NCBI RefSeq assembly: GCF_030680395.1
Contig: NZ_JAUXVR010000011.1
Location: forward strand, 1 to 64,000
Length of the DNA: 64,000 nucleotides
Source of the DNA: Methylobacter sp.
GTDB taxonomy: Bacteria; Pseudomonadota; Gammaproteobacteria; Methylococcales; Methylomonadaceae
Direction: 5' to 3'
Shown here: piece after piece, positions 11,801-20,142 of the stretch
How the letters are laid out: each line of letters starts with the position of its first letter
Numbering within the stretch: position 1 is the stretch's first letter
Notes under the pieces: model-generated
What the model was told of the DNA's origin: nothing
What the model saw: the letters and a program-made list of their open reading frames with translations, nothing else
Database searches by the model: none
Position numbers and translations under genes: made by a program

Positions 11801-14394
11801 CCGATCAGCTCAGCGAAGAGGAACGTGTGTTATTGCAAACTTCGGCGCGTGTGGTGCTTTTGAGTAGCCGCGGTACCTTGGCTGAACAATTGATGCGGCA
11901 TCCCAAGCCTATACCCAAGTTTATCCAGCCTAAAGCCTTGCCTGCACCTACTGTCGGAGGAAAAGAGCTCTCAATCATCCCTGCCGGGCTCGAATATTTC
12001 AACGGGCTGGGCGGATTCGCCGACCACGGGCGCGAATATGTGATCGTGCTGGACAAGGGTCAATGTACGCCTGCACCCTGGATTAACGTGATCGCCAATG
12101 CCGAATTCGGTTTTACCGTATCGGAGCTGGGCAGTGGTTATACCTGGAGCCTTAACAGCCGCTTGAACCAGTTGACGCCTTGGTCGAACGATCCGGTCGG
12201 CGATCCTCCCGGCGAAATATTTTATTTGCAGGACCTCGAAACCGGCGCTTTGTGGAGTCCGACTGCGCTACCGATTCGCGTTGACAATGCCGCCTATATC
12301 ATTCGCCACGGTCAGGGCTACAGCCGTTTCGAGCATGTTTCTCACGGTATTCACAGCGAGCTGCTGCAATTCGTAAGTTCGGACGACCCGGTCAAAATTT
12401 CATCTTTAACATTAAAAAACAATTCCGGTCGCCGCCGTAAATTAGCAGTTGCCGCCTATGTCGAATGGGTGCTCGGCGCCTCCCGCACCGTCACCTCGCC
12501 TTATATTGTTACCGAGCTGGATCAGGCGACCGGCGCCCTGTTTGCCTATAACGGCCTGGACGTGGATTTTGGTCAGCGCATTGCTTTTGTCGATTTTTCC
12601 GGCCTGCAAACGGCATGGACATGCAATAGGACGGAATTTATCGGGCGTAACGGCAGCCTGAATGCACCGATAGCCTTGCTTCAATCCAAAGCGCTTAAAA
12701 ACCGCGTTGGCGCAGGTCTTGATCCGTGCGCGGCAATGACGACGCAGATAGAACTTGCCGTCGATGAAAGCATCGAGCTTGTTTTCCTGTTGGGACAAGG
12801 CAGCGACCGCGACCATGCAGGCGAGCTGGTCAAGCGTTATCGGGCAGCGGATATACAGCTTACCTTCGCCGCCGTGAAACAATCATGGGCCAAGACACTC
12901 GGAAAAACTCAGGTAAAAACGCCGGATAGAGCGCTGGACTTGATGTTGAACGGATGGCTGCTGTATCAAACCCTGAGCTGCCGAATGTGGGCGCGCGCCG
13001 CATTTTATCAGGCAGGCGGAGCTTTCGGTTTCCGCGATCAATTACAAGACAGCATGGCGCTAGCGGTAGCACGGCCCGATCTTGTCCGCGCTCATTTGAT
13101 CCGCGCGGCGGCTCATCAATTTGTCGAGGGCGATGTGCAGCATTGGTGGCATCCTCCTTCCAATCGCGGCGTCCGCACCCATTTCTCGGACGACCTTATC
13201 TGGCTGCCGTATGTGGTGTCCCACTATGTCAAGGTCAGCGGCGACAATGCTGTACTCGACACTTTGCTGCCATTCTTGGAAGGGCCGATACTCACGCCGG
13301 AACAGGAAGATAACTATTTCGAACCGACTCAATCCGGGCAACAAGCCAGTCTGTTTGAGCACTGCGCGCGAACGCTCGATTTGAGTTTAAAAGTCGGAAT
13401 ACACGGTCTGCCGCTGATGGGTTGCGGCGACTGGAACGACGGCATGAACCGGGTTGGGCATCAAGGCAAGGGAGAGAGCGTTTGGCTCGCCTGGTTCCTG
13501 ATTGCCACGTTGTCGGAATTTGCCGGTCTGGCACAAGCGCGCGGCGACACTGAGCGAGCCTTACGTTGGCGCGAACACGCTGCCGCATTAAAAATCGCTG
13601 TGGAAGCTGAAGGCTGGGATGTGTCCTGGTATCGCCGCGCCTATTTCGATGACGGCACACCGCTGGGCTCCGCTTCCAACACCGAGTGCCGCATCGACTC
13701 GCTGGCCCAAAGTTGGGGCGTCATTTCAGGTGCCGCCGACCCCGAGCGGGCGCGACTGGCGATGAATTCGGTTCGGGAATATCTGATCCAATACGGCGAT
13801 GACCTGGTGTTGTTGTTTACGCCACCTTTCGATAAAACACCGCTGGACCCGGGCTATATCAAAGGCTACTTGCCGGGCGTACGGGAAAATGGCGGACAAT
13901 ATACCCATGCGGCGATCTGGTGCGTTATCGCCTACGCGATCCTGGGGGACGGCGATCAGGCGGAAGAACTCCTGCATATGTTGAATCCGGTTAATCGCAC
14001 CACGAACCGGACCGGAGTCTATGCTTACAAAGTCGAGCCGTATGTAATATCTGCCGATATTTATGCCGTACCGCCGCATGTGCGGCGCGGAGGCTGGACC
14101 TGGTACACTGGCGCTGCGGGATGGTTTTATCGTGCGGGTCTGGAATGGATGCTGGGACTGAGTATCCACGCAGGAAAAATGCACTTTAATCCTTGTATTC
14201 CGCGTGAGTGGCGCAGTTACAGCTTAACTTATCAACATGAAGAAATTTGCTATGAAATTACCGTCAAGAACCCCAGTGGGGTATCGAAGGGCATCGTATT
14301 GCTTGAGTTGGACGGAGTAGCGCAAGCAGAGGGCGACGGTATCTTGCTGCTAAACGATGGACAGAACCATCAGGTGTTGGTGGTCATGGGGTAA
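5854..14394 (+). CDS. ndvB: Cyclic beta-1,2-glucan synthase, NdvB/ChvB type (GT84-GH94)
   Basis: A 2846-residue inner-membrane enzyme, the normal size for this family, which polymerises UDP-glucose into cyclic beta-1,2-glucan, a periplasmic osmoprotectant. An N-terminal region of about 380 residues is followed by membrane helices (about 395-470), the glycosyltransferase domain with DSD at about 617 and RAHRWARGDWQ near 767, and more helices (about 815-1000). Next come a glycoamylase-like region with GTVLLSWSGSMFEYL near 1345, two beta-sandwich GH94 N-terminal modules (about 1590-1850 and 2060-2370), and a GH94 phosphorylase-like catalytic region with CGDWNDGMN near 2524. In ChvB/NdvB the C-terminal part controls ring size. 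The start is ATGATAATG preceded by a G-rich ribosome site (GGGGGA, about 7 bases away). No export ATPase (NdvA) gene is nearby. The gene converges with the GGDEF-EAL gene across a large palindrome. Confidence 0.93.
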   Translation: MIMKLREHRRNIRLADPGGEEEPIRFELFSNERLEQHAVSLAKEQKARIMPEGLKLMPRVRENSRLLFEAYKAIGKAAREQRAITPAAEWMLDNFHVIEEQVNDINIYLPEKFYQQLPKLINGFLAGYPRVYGIAWALVAHTDSRFSPEQLALFMRAYQEIQPLSIGELWAIPIILRIVMIENLRRLALKVMRSQVGRRLADEFIDQADKLDLSDQTAALPDPLFRQAFAVQLVQRLHEPHPGPAPALDFLNEWLAEQDVTLDDMVHREHAAQIAANLTVRNLITSMRAISAFDWPQFVEDSSLVDKYLRIHPTYTAMDFLTRDRYRHAIEDLAKRSPYSEVEIAHKVIDKIDRVAEKPDTNPQQQEPGYYLIGAGRSEFEQEVGFQSTFSQKLLRVYVAHAAFAYLTSIGVGTLLLLALPVNAAIVAGLGSLQIALITLFALFPASDIATALVNRFIISVVPPRHLPRLELKDGISDSLRTFVVVPTMFINEHNVKRQIDELEVQYLSNPVDEVYFALLSDWVDADRETLPEDDLLLSVAISGIDALNAKYGEQRFFLYHRKRCWNPSENQWMGWERKRGKLHEFNRLLRGAVDTSFLPIHGQPAFAPPGVRYVITLDSDTKLPIGAVQHLVGTAAHPLNWPVLDPVTRRVTSGYSILQPRVTPTLPQRREHSLFHRIFSGACGVDAYSTSVSEVYQDLFGLGTYSGKGLYEVDSFEAALAGRVPENALLSHDLFESVFARCAFVSDIELFEEFPSHTEVAASRAHRWARGDWQLLPWIFGPPGKGMPLIGRWKMLDNLRRTLSAPGAFFTLLAAWAIPGAPQLILMGMVLVALAFPVFQTVIGGMRIRTNISLRNQLRVTAENVFMSLNNSLVTLTLLVQQALLMTDAIVSTLVRLYITRRKLLKWVTALQAKTAAGHTVKDLIRPLGSVMIVVLCAGSIVLLFNPASLEIAAPFLLLWLLSPVIAHILSLPPRQDPTESLFPEDVLQLRQVARRTWRFFTTFVTERENYLPPDNFQEDPEPDIAHRSSPTNFGLYLLSALAAHDLGWIGLMDTVDRLEATLNTLNKMPRLHGHFYNWYDTRTLLALEPKYVSTVDSGNLAAHLLVVIQGCRDLTQQPYAFSTVLNGIADSHRLLVAALAKINDNQRTQVVTLEELQKKIDKLGGFLACTPATPEECIRLWRLIRPCTDNLLDLARAYAAERGEMIDNSEVLAWATLLHNDIRSHQRDMENFGSSIHFELPLDESRQPEAQHWKVLTQRINALAERAEQLFVEMDFRFLYDPSRHLFSLGYRVEKGVIDDSYYDLLASEARLTSLIAIAKREVPSIHWFHLGRRMTRTTNGTVLLSWSGSMFEYLMPSLVTYTPRYSLLDQTCRLVVQSQIEYGAQRSVPWGVSESAFNGRDRWFTYQYSAFGVPGLGMKRGLAYDLVIAPYATALAAMYHTHAAVENFEHLEKIGALGRYGFFEALDFTPSRLAENQKVAFVRCYMAHHQGMSLVALTNVVLNEVMRRRFHRVPMIQGAELLLQERVPRGFDKGIPHFTQAEAEVKEIIQPPIRRVLSPMSIVPSAHLLSNGRYGVMITAAGSGYSVCEKLAVTRWREDVTRDCWGSYIYLRDVASGKIWSAGYQPTAAVPDRYEVAFLEDRVRISREDGPITSHLEIIVSPEDNAEIRHLSLINNGAYSLEIELTSYSEIVLASPMADIAHPAFSNLFIQTEYLPQACALIAQRRPRADDEPRIWAAHVLACSNICTGLQYETDRVRFIGRGQTLHAPTAVMDGRPLSNTVGAVLDPIFSLRTRVSVEPGSTVHVTFTTLVAPSRQAVEDLADKYHNAATFDRVSDLAWTHAHIQLRHLRIKSDEAQLFQALANRLLYADPSLRADARLMYLNRLNVTGLWRFSISGDRPIVLLRVTSTEDRGIADQLLRAHEYWRMKRLSVDLVILNEKEITYANELQTLMDNMVRENKAFSTLHEYGEQGEVFVLRADQLSEEERVLLQTSARVVLLSSRGTLAEQLMRHPKPIPKFIQPKALPAPTVGGKELSIIPAGLEYFNGLGGFADHGREYVIVLDKGQCTPAPWINVIANAEFGFTVSELGSGYTWSLNSRLNQLTPWSNDPVGDPPGEIFYLQDLETGALWSPTALPIRVDNAAYIIRHGQGYSRFEHVSHGIHSELLQFVSSDDPVKISSLTLKNNSGRRRKLAVAAYVEWVLGASRTVTSPYIVTELDQATGALFAYNGLDVDFGQRIAFVDFSGLQTAWTCNRTEFIGRNGSLNAPIALLQSKALKNRVGAGLDPCAAMTTQIELAVDESIELVFLLGQGSDRDHAGELVKRYRAADIQLTFAAVKQSWAKTLGKTQVKTPDRALDLMLNGWLLYQTLSCRMWARAAFYQAGGAFGFRDQLQDSMALAVARPDLVRAHLIRAAAHQFVEGDVQHWWHPPSNRGVRTHFSDDLIWLPYVVSHYVKVSGDNAVLDTLLPFLEGPILTPEQEDNYFEPTQSGQQASLFEHCARTLDLSLKVGIHGLPLMGCGDWNDGMNRVGHQGKGESVWLAWFLIATLSEFAGLAQARGDTERALRWREHAAALKIAVEAEGWDVSWYRRAYFDDGTPLGSASNTECRIDSLAQSWGVISGAADPERARLAMNSVREYLIQYGDDLVLLFTPPFDKTPLDPGYIKGYLPGVRENGGQYTHAAIWCVIAYAILGDGDQAEELLHMLNPVNRTTNRTGVYAYKVEPYVISADIYAVPPHVRRGGWTWYTGAAGWFYRAGLEWMLGLSIHAGKMHFNPCIPREWRSYSLTYQHEEICYEITVKNPSGVSKGIVLLELDGVAQAEGDGILLLNDGQNHQVLVVMG

Positions 14395-14398
14395 TTCC

Positions 14399-14570
14399 CG
14401 TTCCCACGCAGCGTAGTATCACGGCCATTAGCTAAGTGTTGTAGGAGCGGGCCGCGCCCGCGACATTTGGGCAGCGATTGCAGAATTGTAGCGCCTTCAT
14501 CGCGGGCATGGCCCGCTCCTACGACGTCACTGCGCTTAACTTAATGGCCGTGATACGCTGCGTGGGAACG
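14399..14570. repeat. Nested palindromic element (172 bp) between convergent genes
   Basis: Outer arms of about 40 bases (starting CGTTCCCACGCAGCG and ending CGCTGCGTGGGAACG, each including an ATCACGGCCATTA-like block) enclose an inner palindrome at 14441-14522 with arms GTAGGAGCGGGCC...CGCGA and TCGCGGGC...GGCCCGCTCCTAC. A decayed relative lies at 31320-31440. It sits between two convergent stop codons and would fold into a strong hairpin on either transcript, so it may also act as a bidirectional transcription barrier. Confidence 0.85.
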
Positions 14571-14584
14571 AGGCAAGGCAACGT

Positions 14585-16804
14585 TTAGCCTGTAATCAAC
14601 AGCTTCTCGAATTCATCAGCGGCCACCGGTCTCGAAAACAGATAACCTTGTCCGTAATCGCAACCGGCGGCAATCAGTAAATCGCACTGCTCCTGTGTTT
14701 CTATGCCTTCTGCGATAACCTTGATGCCCAGTTTATGCGCCATCACGATGATCGCTTCGCACAGCGCCAGGTCATTGCCATTGGGACCGAGGTTGCGGGT
14801 GAACGACTGGTCAATCTTGAGATAGTCGATATCGAATTTCTTCAGATAAGATAATGAAGAATAGCCTGTACCGAAGTCATCCAGCGATACCTGAATACCG
14901 GCATCCCGAAAAGCCAGCAGTTGGCCGGTAATTAAAGCCCCGGCATCCATCAGCAGTCCTTCGGTAATTTCTATAACTATGCTTTGCCCGGGCAGGCCGA
15001 GTTCCCGTAAATGCTCGAACCAGGCCAGATGTCCATTGCCCTCTTTTTGAAATTGCACAGGCGATTTATTAATGCTGACCTGGAACTCGTCATGGTGCTT
15101 TGTACGCCATTGCGCGGCCTGTTGCGCCGCTTCGCGAAACACCCACTCGCCAATGTCGATGATCATGCCGGTTACTTCGGCGACCGGGATAAAATCAGCC
15201 GGACTGATCAAACCGCGGGTCGGATGCTGCCAGCGAATCAGCGCCTCGGCTTTGTGAATGAAACCGGTGCTCAATTCCACAATCGGCTGGTAAGCCAGCC
15301 AGAACTGGCGTTCAACCAGTGCATTACGCAGGTCATTGATCAGCCGCATTCGGGTCAACGCGGCCTCCTGCATTGAGATGGTAAAGTAGTGGCGGCAGTT
15401 GCGGCCCTGATCCTTTGCCGCATACATGGCCTGATCGGCATTTTTTATCAGCACGTCGATGTCATCGGTATCTTCAGGATATAAGGTGATACCGATACTG
15501 ACCGACACATAAGCAATTTCGCCCGCTAGCTCGAACGGTTTGGTCAGCTGACACAGGATGTCCTGGGCAAGGCGCTCAATACTGTCTTGCTCTTGCAATT
15601 CAGCCAGAATAATAGTGAATTCATCGCCGCCCAGACGTGCGACGGTATCGGTATTGCGTACGCAATTAAGCAGGCGTTGCGCCATTTCCTTGAGCAGCAG
15701 GTCGCCTTTGCAATGGCCCAGCGTATCGTTAACATCCTTGAAATGATCGAGATCGAGAAACAGCAATGCCAGCGGCAGGCCCACCCGCCGGGATTTCTTC
15801 ATTTCCTGCGCCAGCCGCTCGTAAAACATGTGGCGGTTAGGCAGGCCGGTCAATGAGTCGAAGTTAGCCTGCTGCCAGATGGTTTGTTCCGCATGTTTCT
15901 GGTCGGTGATATCCGAGAACGTCGCGACCCGGTGCCGCACCTTGTTTTGGTCGTCGTAAACGGTGTTAATCGTCAACCATTCAAGGTAGGTTTCGCCGCT
16001 CTTGCGCCGGTTCCATATTTCACCTTGCCAATGCCCTGTTGTTTCCAGCGCATGCCACATGATCTGGTAGAACGCTTCGTTTTGGTGTCCTGACTTGAGC
16101 AGCGTTGTGGGTTGACCGACGGCCTCCTGCAATGAGTAACCGGTCAGTTCTGTGAAGGCCGGATTGACGGTGACAATCCGGTTATCTGAATCGGCCACCA
16201 TGATGGCCTCGCCGATCGCCTGATAAACCAGATTCGCGAGTTTCAGTTTATCTTCATTACCTTTACGCTCGGTAATATCGACAAGTATCACGCGACAGGT
16301 CTGGTCGTCATCATTGGCAATGGCTTCAAACTGTACAATCAGCGTTGGGCTTTTGTCGACAGGAAGCAGGGTCAGTTCACAGCTTTGAGAAGCTGTGCCG
16401 GCAAGTATGCCGGACAGGAAGTCGTTGAAAACGGGCAAGGAATCAGTGCTGATAAAACTTGAAAAGCGCTGCTGTTTTAACTGCGAACGAAATATTCCCA
16501 ACTGCCTGGCGGCCTTGAGATTGAGCTGCCGGATAGTGCCGAAGCAATCCAGCGTAAGATAGCCGACCGGCGCCATGTCGTAGAGTTCGGTGTAACGTTC
16601 CAGGCTCGCTTCAACTTCAGTCTGTGCTATCAGCAGTTCCTCATTTTGCATTTCCAGTTCGATCTGGTGAACCTGTAATTCATGCAGCAGTTTTTTTGCA
16701 TCCATTTCAATGTCGGATACGATTGATTGCCGTTGGGCAAGTTGTCGATTGGCGCGTCGGCGCAGGTTGTCGGCATAGGTAAATTGTTTAATTCTTTTTG
16801 TCAC
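14585..16804 (-). CDS. PAS-PAS-GGDEF-EAL cyclic-di-GMP signalling protein
   Basis: 739 residues, probably cytosolic since no membrane segment is seen. The order is a short coiled N-terminus, PAS 1 (about 60-180), PAS 2 (about 185-305), a GGDEF domain with intact RLGGDEF near 397, and an EAL domain (about 490-735) with intact EAL in KAEALIRW and DDFGTGYSSL. Both catalytic signatures look complete, so it may be a bifunctional diguanylate cyclase/phosphodiesterase; which activity dominates cannot be told. The start is GTG at 16804 with a GAGAG ribosome site. A REP palindrome lies between it and the upstream CheB-CheR fusion, so the two genes are not clearly one operon. Confidence 0.93.
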   Translation of the reverse strand: MTKRIKQFTYADNLRRRANRQLAQRQSIVSDIEMDAKKLLHELQVHQIELEMQNEELLIAQTEVEASLERYTELYDMAPVGYLTLDCFGTIRQLNLKAARQLGIFRSQLKQQRFSSFISTDSLPVFNDFLSGILAGTASQSCELTLLPVDKSPTLIVQFEAIANDDDQTCRVILVDITERKGNEDKLKLANLVYQAIGEAIMVADSDNRIVTVNPAFTELTGYSLQEAVGQPTTLLKSGHQNEAFYQIMWHALETTGHWQGEIWNRRKSGETYLEWLTINTVYDDQNKVRHRVATFSDITDQKHAEQTIWQQANFDSLTGLPNRHMFYERLAQEMKKSRRVGLPLALLFLDLDHFKDVNDTLGHCKGDLLLKEMAQRLLNCVRNTDTVARLGGDEFTIILAELQEQDSIERLAQDILCQLTKPFELAGEIAYVSVSIGITLYPEDTDDIDVLIKNADQAMYAAKDQGRNCRHYFTISMQEAALTRMRLINDLRNALVERQFWLAYQPIVELSTGFIHKAEALIRWQHPTRGLISPADFIPVAEVTGMIIDIGEWVFREAAQQAAQWRTKHHDEFQVSINKSPVQFQKEGNGHLAWFEHLRELGLPGQSIVIEITEGLLMDAGALITGQLLAFRDAGIQVSLDDFGTGYSSLSYLKKFDIDYLKIDQSFTRNLGPNGNDLALCEAIIVMAHKLGIKVIAEGIETQEQCDLLIAAGCDYGQGYLFSRPVAADEFEKLLITG

Positions 16805-16954
16805 ACATTCTCTCTGTACATCGTAAATATCCTGTATTTTTTAAGGGTATTATAAACTGATGTCACTCACGCTAAGAAATTTTTAACACCCGGAAGTAAA
16901 AATAAAACGCTCTCTGATGACATGACATTTTCAATTGGATTGCCCTCTCTTTTT

Positions 16955-16983
16955 CTCATTCCCACGCAGCGCGTGGGAATGAG
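16955..16983. repeat. REP palindrome (29 bp, perfect)
   Basis: Perfect 13-bp arms CTCATTCCCACGC and GCGTGGGAATGAG around a three-base AGC loop. It is one of several copies of the TTCCCACGC-NNC-GCGTGGGAA family in the window (22550, 22662, 36846 and half-sites at 28646 and about 31060-31130). Confidence 0.9.
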
Positions 16984-16999
16984 AAATCTTTACGCACGG

Positions 17000-19930
17000 C
17001 TACAAATAAATTTCGGAATTGACGTTATTATCTGCGTCCGAATTTTCCTGCCGTACAGGATCGACTCCCTTCTTATGATGAGTAATGACCGTGCGGATAG
17101 CGACATATTGATACGGTTTGCCTTTCGCGTTTAAAAAAGGAACGATAGTGGTATCTACCCAATAAAGAGAGCCATCCTTGGCACGATTGCGAATTTCTCC
17201 CTTCCAGATATGCCCGTGGGCAATGGTCTGCCACAGGTTGTGCATGAATTCTTTGGAGTGATACCCCGAATTGATAATACGATGATCCTGCCCGAGCAGT
17301 TCTTTGCGCGAATACTTGGAGATGGTGCAGAACTTGTCATTCACATAGGTGATCTCGCCTTTCCGGTCGGTAATCGCCACAATCGCGTGCTCATTAAGTG
17401 CCAGCTCAAGATTTTTGGCGAGGCTGATGTCAACAAAGGTGATCACCACGCCGTCTATTACATTATCCATGGTGCGGTAAGGCATGATGCGCACATCAAA
17501 CCAGCGTCCGTCATGAGTCTGGATTTGCTTATCCGAAACCACCAGCGTACGCAGTACATCTATTGCATCCTGCTGTAGCAGAGGATAGTCCAGGTCGGTC
17601 ACAATGTCGGTTAACGGCCGTCCTTCGTCTTGCGGCAACAGCCTGAATATCTGCGTGGTATGGGCGGTAAAACGCCGCAAATGCAATCTGTTGTTGAGAA
17701 ATACCGTAGCAATTTCGGTACTGTTAAGCAGGTTCTGCATGTCGTTGTTGACCCACTGCAACGCATCCAGCTTGGCTTGCAGCTCCGCATTCACAGTCAG
17801 CATTTCCTCGTGCACTGACTGCATTTCTTCCTTGGAAATGAGCATTTCCTGATTTGTAAGCTGGTTCTCTTCATGGCTGGCTTTGAGCTCTTCCTGCAAG
17901 AACTGTACTTCATCGCGCAATACCTGTATTTCCAGCTGAGCCTGTTGCAGTGCTTCGGGCGGCGCGAGTTTGGTGCTGCGTTTGCGGGTACGCGCTGTCG
18001 CGACATCGGTAAACACGATGATGACCTTGCCGCGCAATGCCGGCACTTGGTCGATAGCTTGTACAATCACATTGACAGTATGGGTACCGCTTTCGCCTGT
18101 TATCTGCAAGCCTTCCAGGTGTACCGCCGTTAATTGCTGCAATGCCAGCCTGATTGAACCCGTTAGTGCCTGATGCAGACCCTCTCGCGCCATCGCATGG
18201 ATGTTTAGATTGGCTTTACCGGCAGAAGGCTCCAGATACTTACCGGTGTGACCGCTAAAATAAAGGATGTCGCCCTCGGCGTTAACCAGCACGGCTGCCG
18301 GGGCGTAATGCGCAAGCAATAATTGATCCATCAGTTGTTGCAGATTGACCGGCAGACTGCCGTCATCAACTGTCTGTCTGATGGCAGGCACAGCGATAAG
18401 ATGTTTATTTGGAAAGTCCACTTCAGGTTTCGGTAAAGGGTTGTCAATACGCCGGTACAGCCGCACCTTAGCCTTCACCGGCGTAAACAGATAGCCGAAA
18501 TTACCGGTACTTTCGGCAGAACCCAGCAGCAGCAAGCCATGCGGATTTAGCGCATAGTGAAACAGCGGCAGCAATTTTCCCTGTAAATCAACGGAAAAAT
18601 AGATGAGCAGGTTGCGGCAACTGATTATATCCAACCGGGTAAACGGCGGATCAGTGATGATATTCTGCTGCGCAAAAATGATCATTTCGCAGATTTCATT
18701 TTTTACCCGGTAGCCGTTGTTTTCGGCATTAAAGTAACGGGCCAGGCGTTCCGGTGAAACACCGGCAACGCTATTGGCCGTGTAAAATCCCTGGCGTGCA
18801 TGAGCTATCGCATCGGCATCGAGATCGGTAGCAAAAATCTGCAGCGAAAAGTGCGCGTCAGGCTTGGCCTGTTCAATCGCTTCAATGAACATAATTGCCA
18901 GCGTATAAGCTTCCTCGCCGGTAGAGCAGGCGGGCACCCATACTCTTATGATCTTGCCGTCCGGGTGGTTTGCTATCAACGCAGGCATGGCGTCGGCCTT
19001 TAGCGTGTCCCATACCACCGGATTGCGAAAAAAACCGGTAACACCGATCAGCAATTCCTTGAACAATAAATCCTGCTCCTGCGGATTTTCGCGCAGATAA
19101 CGGACATAAGTGCCGATATGATCGAGCTGGTGCAGCTCCATACGTCGCTCGATACGGCGATATATCGTACTTTTTTTGTATAGCGAAAAGTCATTGCCGG
19201 TCCTGACGCGCAGCAGCACAGCAATTTTTTCCAGAGCGCTCAACGAGCTATCTTCCAATAGCTGCCCTGAACCGGCAAACGCATCCCTGTTGGCATGCTG
19301 GAGATAATTGATGATATGGGCAGGCAACTCTGCCGCTGTATCTATAATATCGGCTAATCCCGCATCAATAACGCTACGCGGCATACTGTCGTATTTGGCG
19401 TCGCCAGGATCCTGTACCAGTACCAGACCGGATTTTTCCTTGATGGCGCGCAAACCCAGCACGCCATCAGAGCCCATGCCCGAAAGCAGGATGCCGATGC
19501 TTTGATCGCGTCGGTCTTCGGCAAGGCTGCAGAAAAAAGCATCGATAGGGAGGCGTAATCCCCGCGGTGCAACCGGGTCGAGCAGATAAAGCGTGCCGCG
19601 CAGGATGGACAATTCTTTATTTGGAGGATTTATATAAATGCAATCCGGTTTTATTTTCATGCGATTTCGGGCTTCTAATACCGTCATCGCCGTCGTGCGT
19701 TGCAACAACTCGGGCATCATGCCTTTGTGGTTGGGGTCGAGATGCTGAATGACGACAAAAGCCACACCCATGTCATCAGGCACATGGCTGAAAAAATTTT
19801 CGAGCGCTTCAAGCCCGCCGGCCGAGGCTCCGATACCTACGATCGGCAGTAACCTGTCCACGCTGAAGTAAGCGGGATCGGTCGTGATGTCTGGAGAGAA
19901 TGGGCCGTGAGCGGCAGTTGATTTATCCAT
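17000..19930 (-). CDS. CheB-CheR fusion protein with C-terminal PAS domains
   Basis: 976 residues. The N-terminal CheB methylesterase domain (about 28-210) shows the catalytic Ser in GASAGG, His in VIQHLDP and Asp in GMGSDG. A CheR methyltransferase domain follows (about 225-490; [13 protein letters not shown] for SAM binding). A long coiled coil (about 655-735, rich in Glu/Gln/Met) leads into two PAS domains (about 740-850 and 860-960). The receiver domain of classical CheB is absent, as is usual in this fusion family. No chemoreceptor, CheA or CheW gene is nearby, so the protein probably works as a sensory regulator rather than in a local chemotaxis operon. The ATG at 19930 has AGGAA about six bases upstream. 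The C-terminal tail is basic and asparagine-rich. Confidence 0.92.
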   Translation of the reverse strand: MDKSTAAHGPFSPDITTDPAYFSVDRLLPIVGIGASAGGLEALENFFSHVPDDMGVAFVVIQHLDPNHKGMMPELLQRTTAMTVLEARNRMKIKPDCIYINPPNKELSILRGTLYLLDPVAPRGLRLPIDAFFCSLAEDRRDQSIGILLSGMGSDGVLGLRAIKEKSGLVLVQDPGDAKYDSMPRSVIDAGLADIIDTAAELPAHIINYLQHANRDAFAGSGQLLEDSSLSALEKIAVLLRVRTGNDFSLYKKSTIYRRIERRMELHQLDHIGTYVRYLRENPQEQDLLFKELLIGVTGFFRNPVVWDTLKADAMPALIANHPDGKIIRVWVPACSTGEEAYTLAIMFIEAIEQAKPDAHFSLQIFATDLDADAIAHARQGFYTANSVAGVSPERLARYFNAENNGYRVKNEICEMIIFAQQNIITDPPFTRLDIISCRNLLIYFSVDLQGKLLPLFHYALNPHGLLLLGSAESTGNFGYLFTPVKAKVRLYRRIDNPLPKPEVDFPNKHLIAVPAIRQTVDDGSLPVNLQQLMDQLLLAHYAPAAVLVNAEGDILYFSGHTGKYLEPSAGKANLNIHAMAREGLHQALTGSIRLALQQLTAVHLEGLQITGESGTHTVNVIVQAIDQVPALRGKVIIVFTDVATARTRKRSTKLAPPEALQQAQLEIQVLRDEVQFLQEELKASHEENQLTNQEMLISKEEMQSVHEEMLTVNAELQAKLDALQWVNNDMQNLLNSTEIATVFLNNRLHLRRFTAHTTQIFRLLPQDEGRPLTDIVTDLDYPLLQQDAIDVLRTLVVSDKQIQTHDGRWFDVRIMPYRTMDNVIDGVVITFVDISLAKNLELALNEHAIVAITDRKGEITYVNDKFCTISKYSRKELLGQDHRIINSGYHSKEFMHNLWQTIAHGHIWKGEIRNRAKDGSLYWVDTTIVPFLNAKGKPYQYVAIRTVITHHKKGVDPVRQENSDADNNVNSEIYL

Positions 19931-20142
19931 GCAGTATTCCTAAAATTTTTATGAGTGTCTGACTGCTTGCAGTTTTTACCTGTCAAAACTCGGTTTTTTG
20001 GTTCACTTCCTTCCGATAAAGAAAAAAGAAACGATGTATTGTTGGTATGCGTAGGCAATATATTACACTGCCCTTTCTGAAGCCGTTTAAAAAACAGGAA
20101 ACTCAAGATGCAATTAGTTTCATTGAACCCGTAAACTTATTT

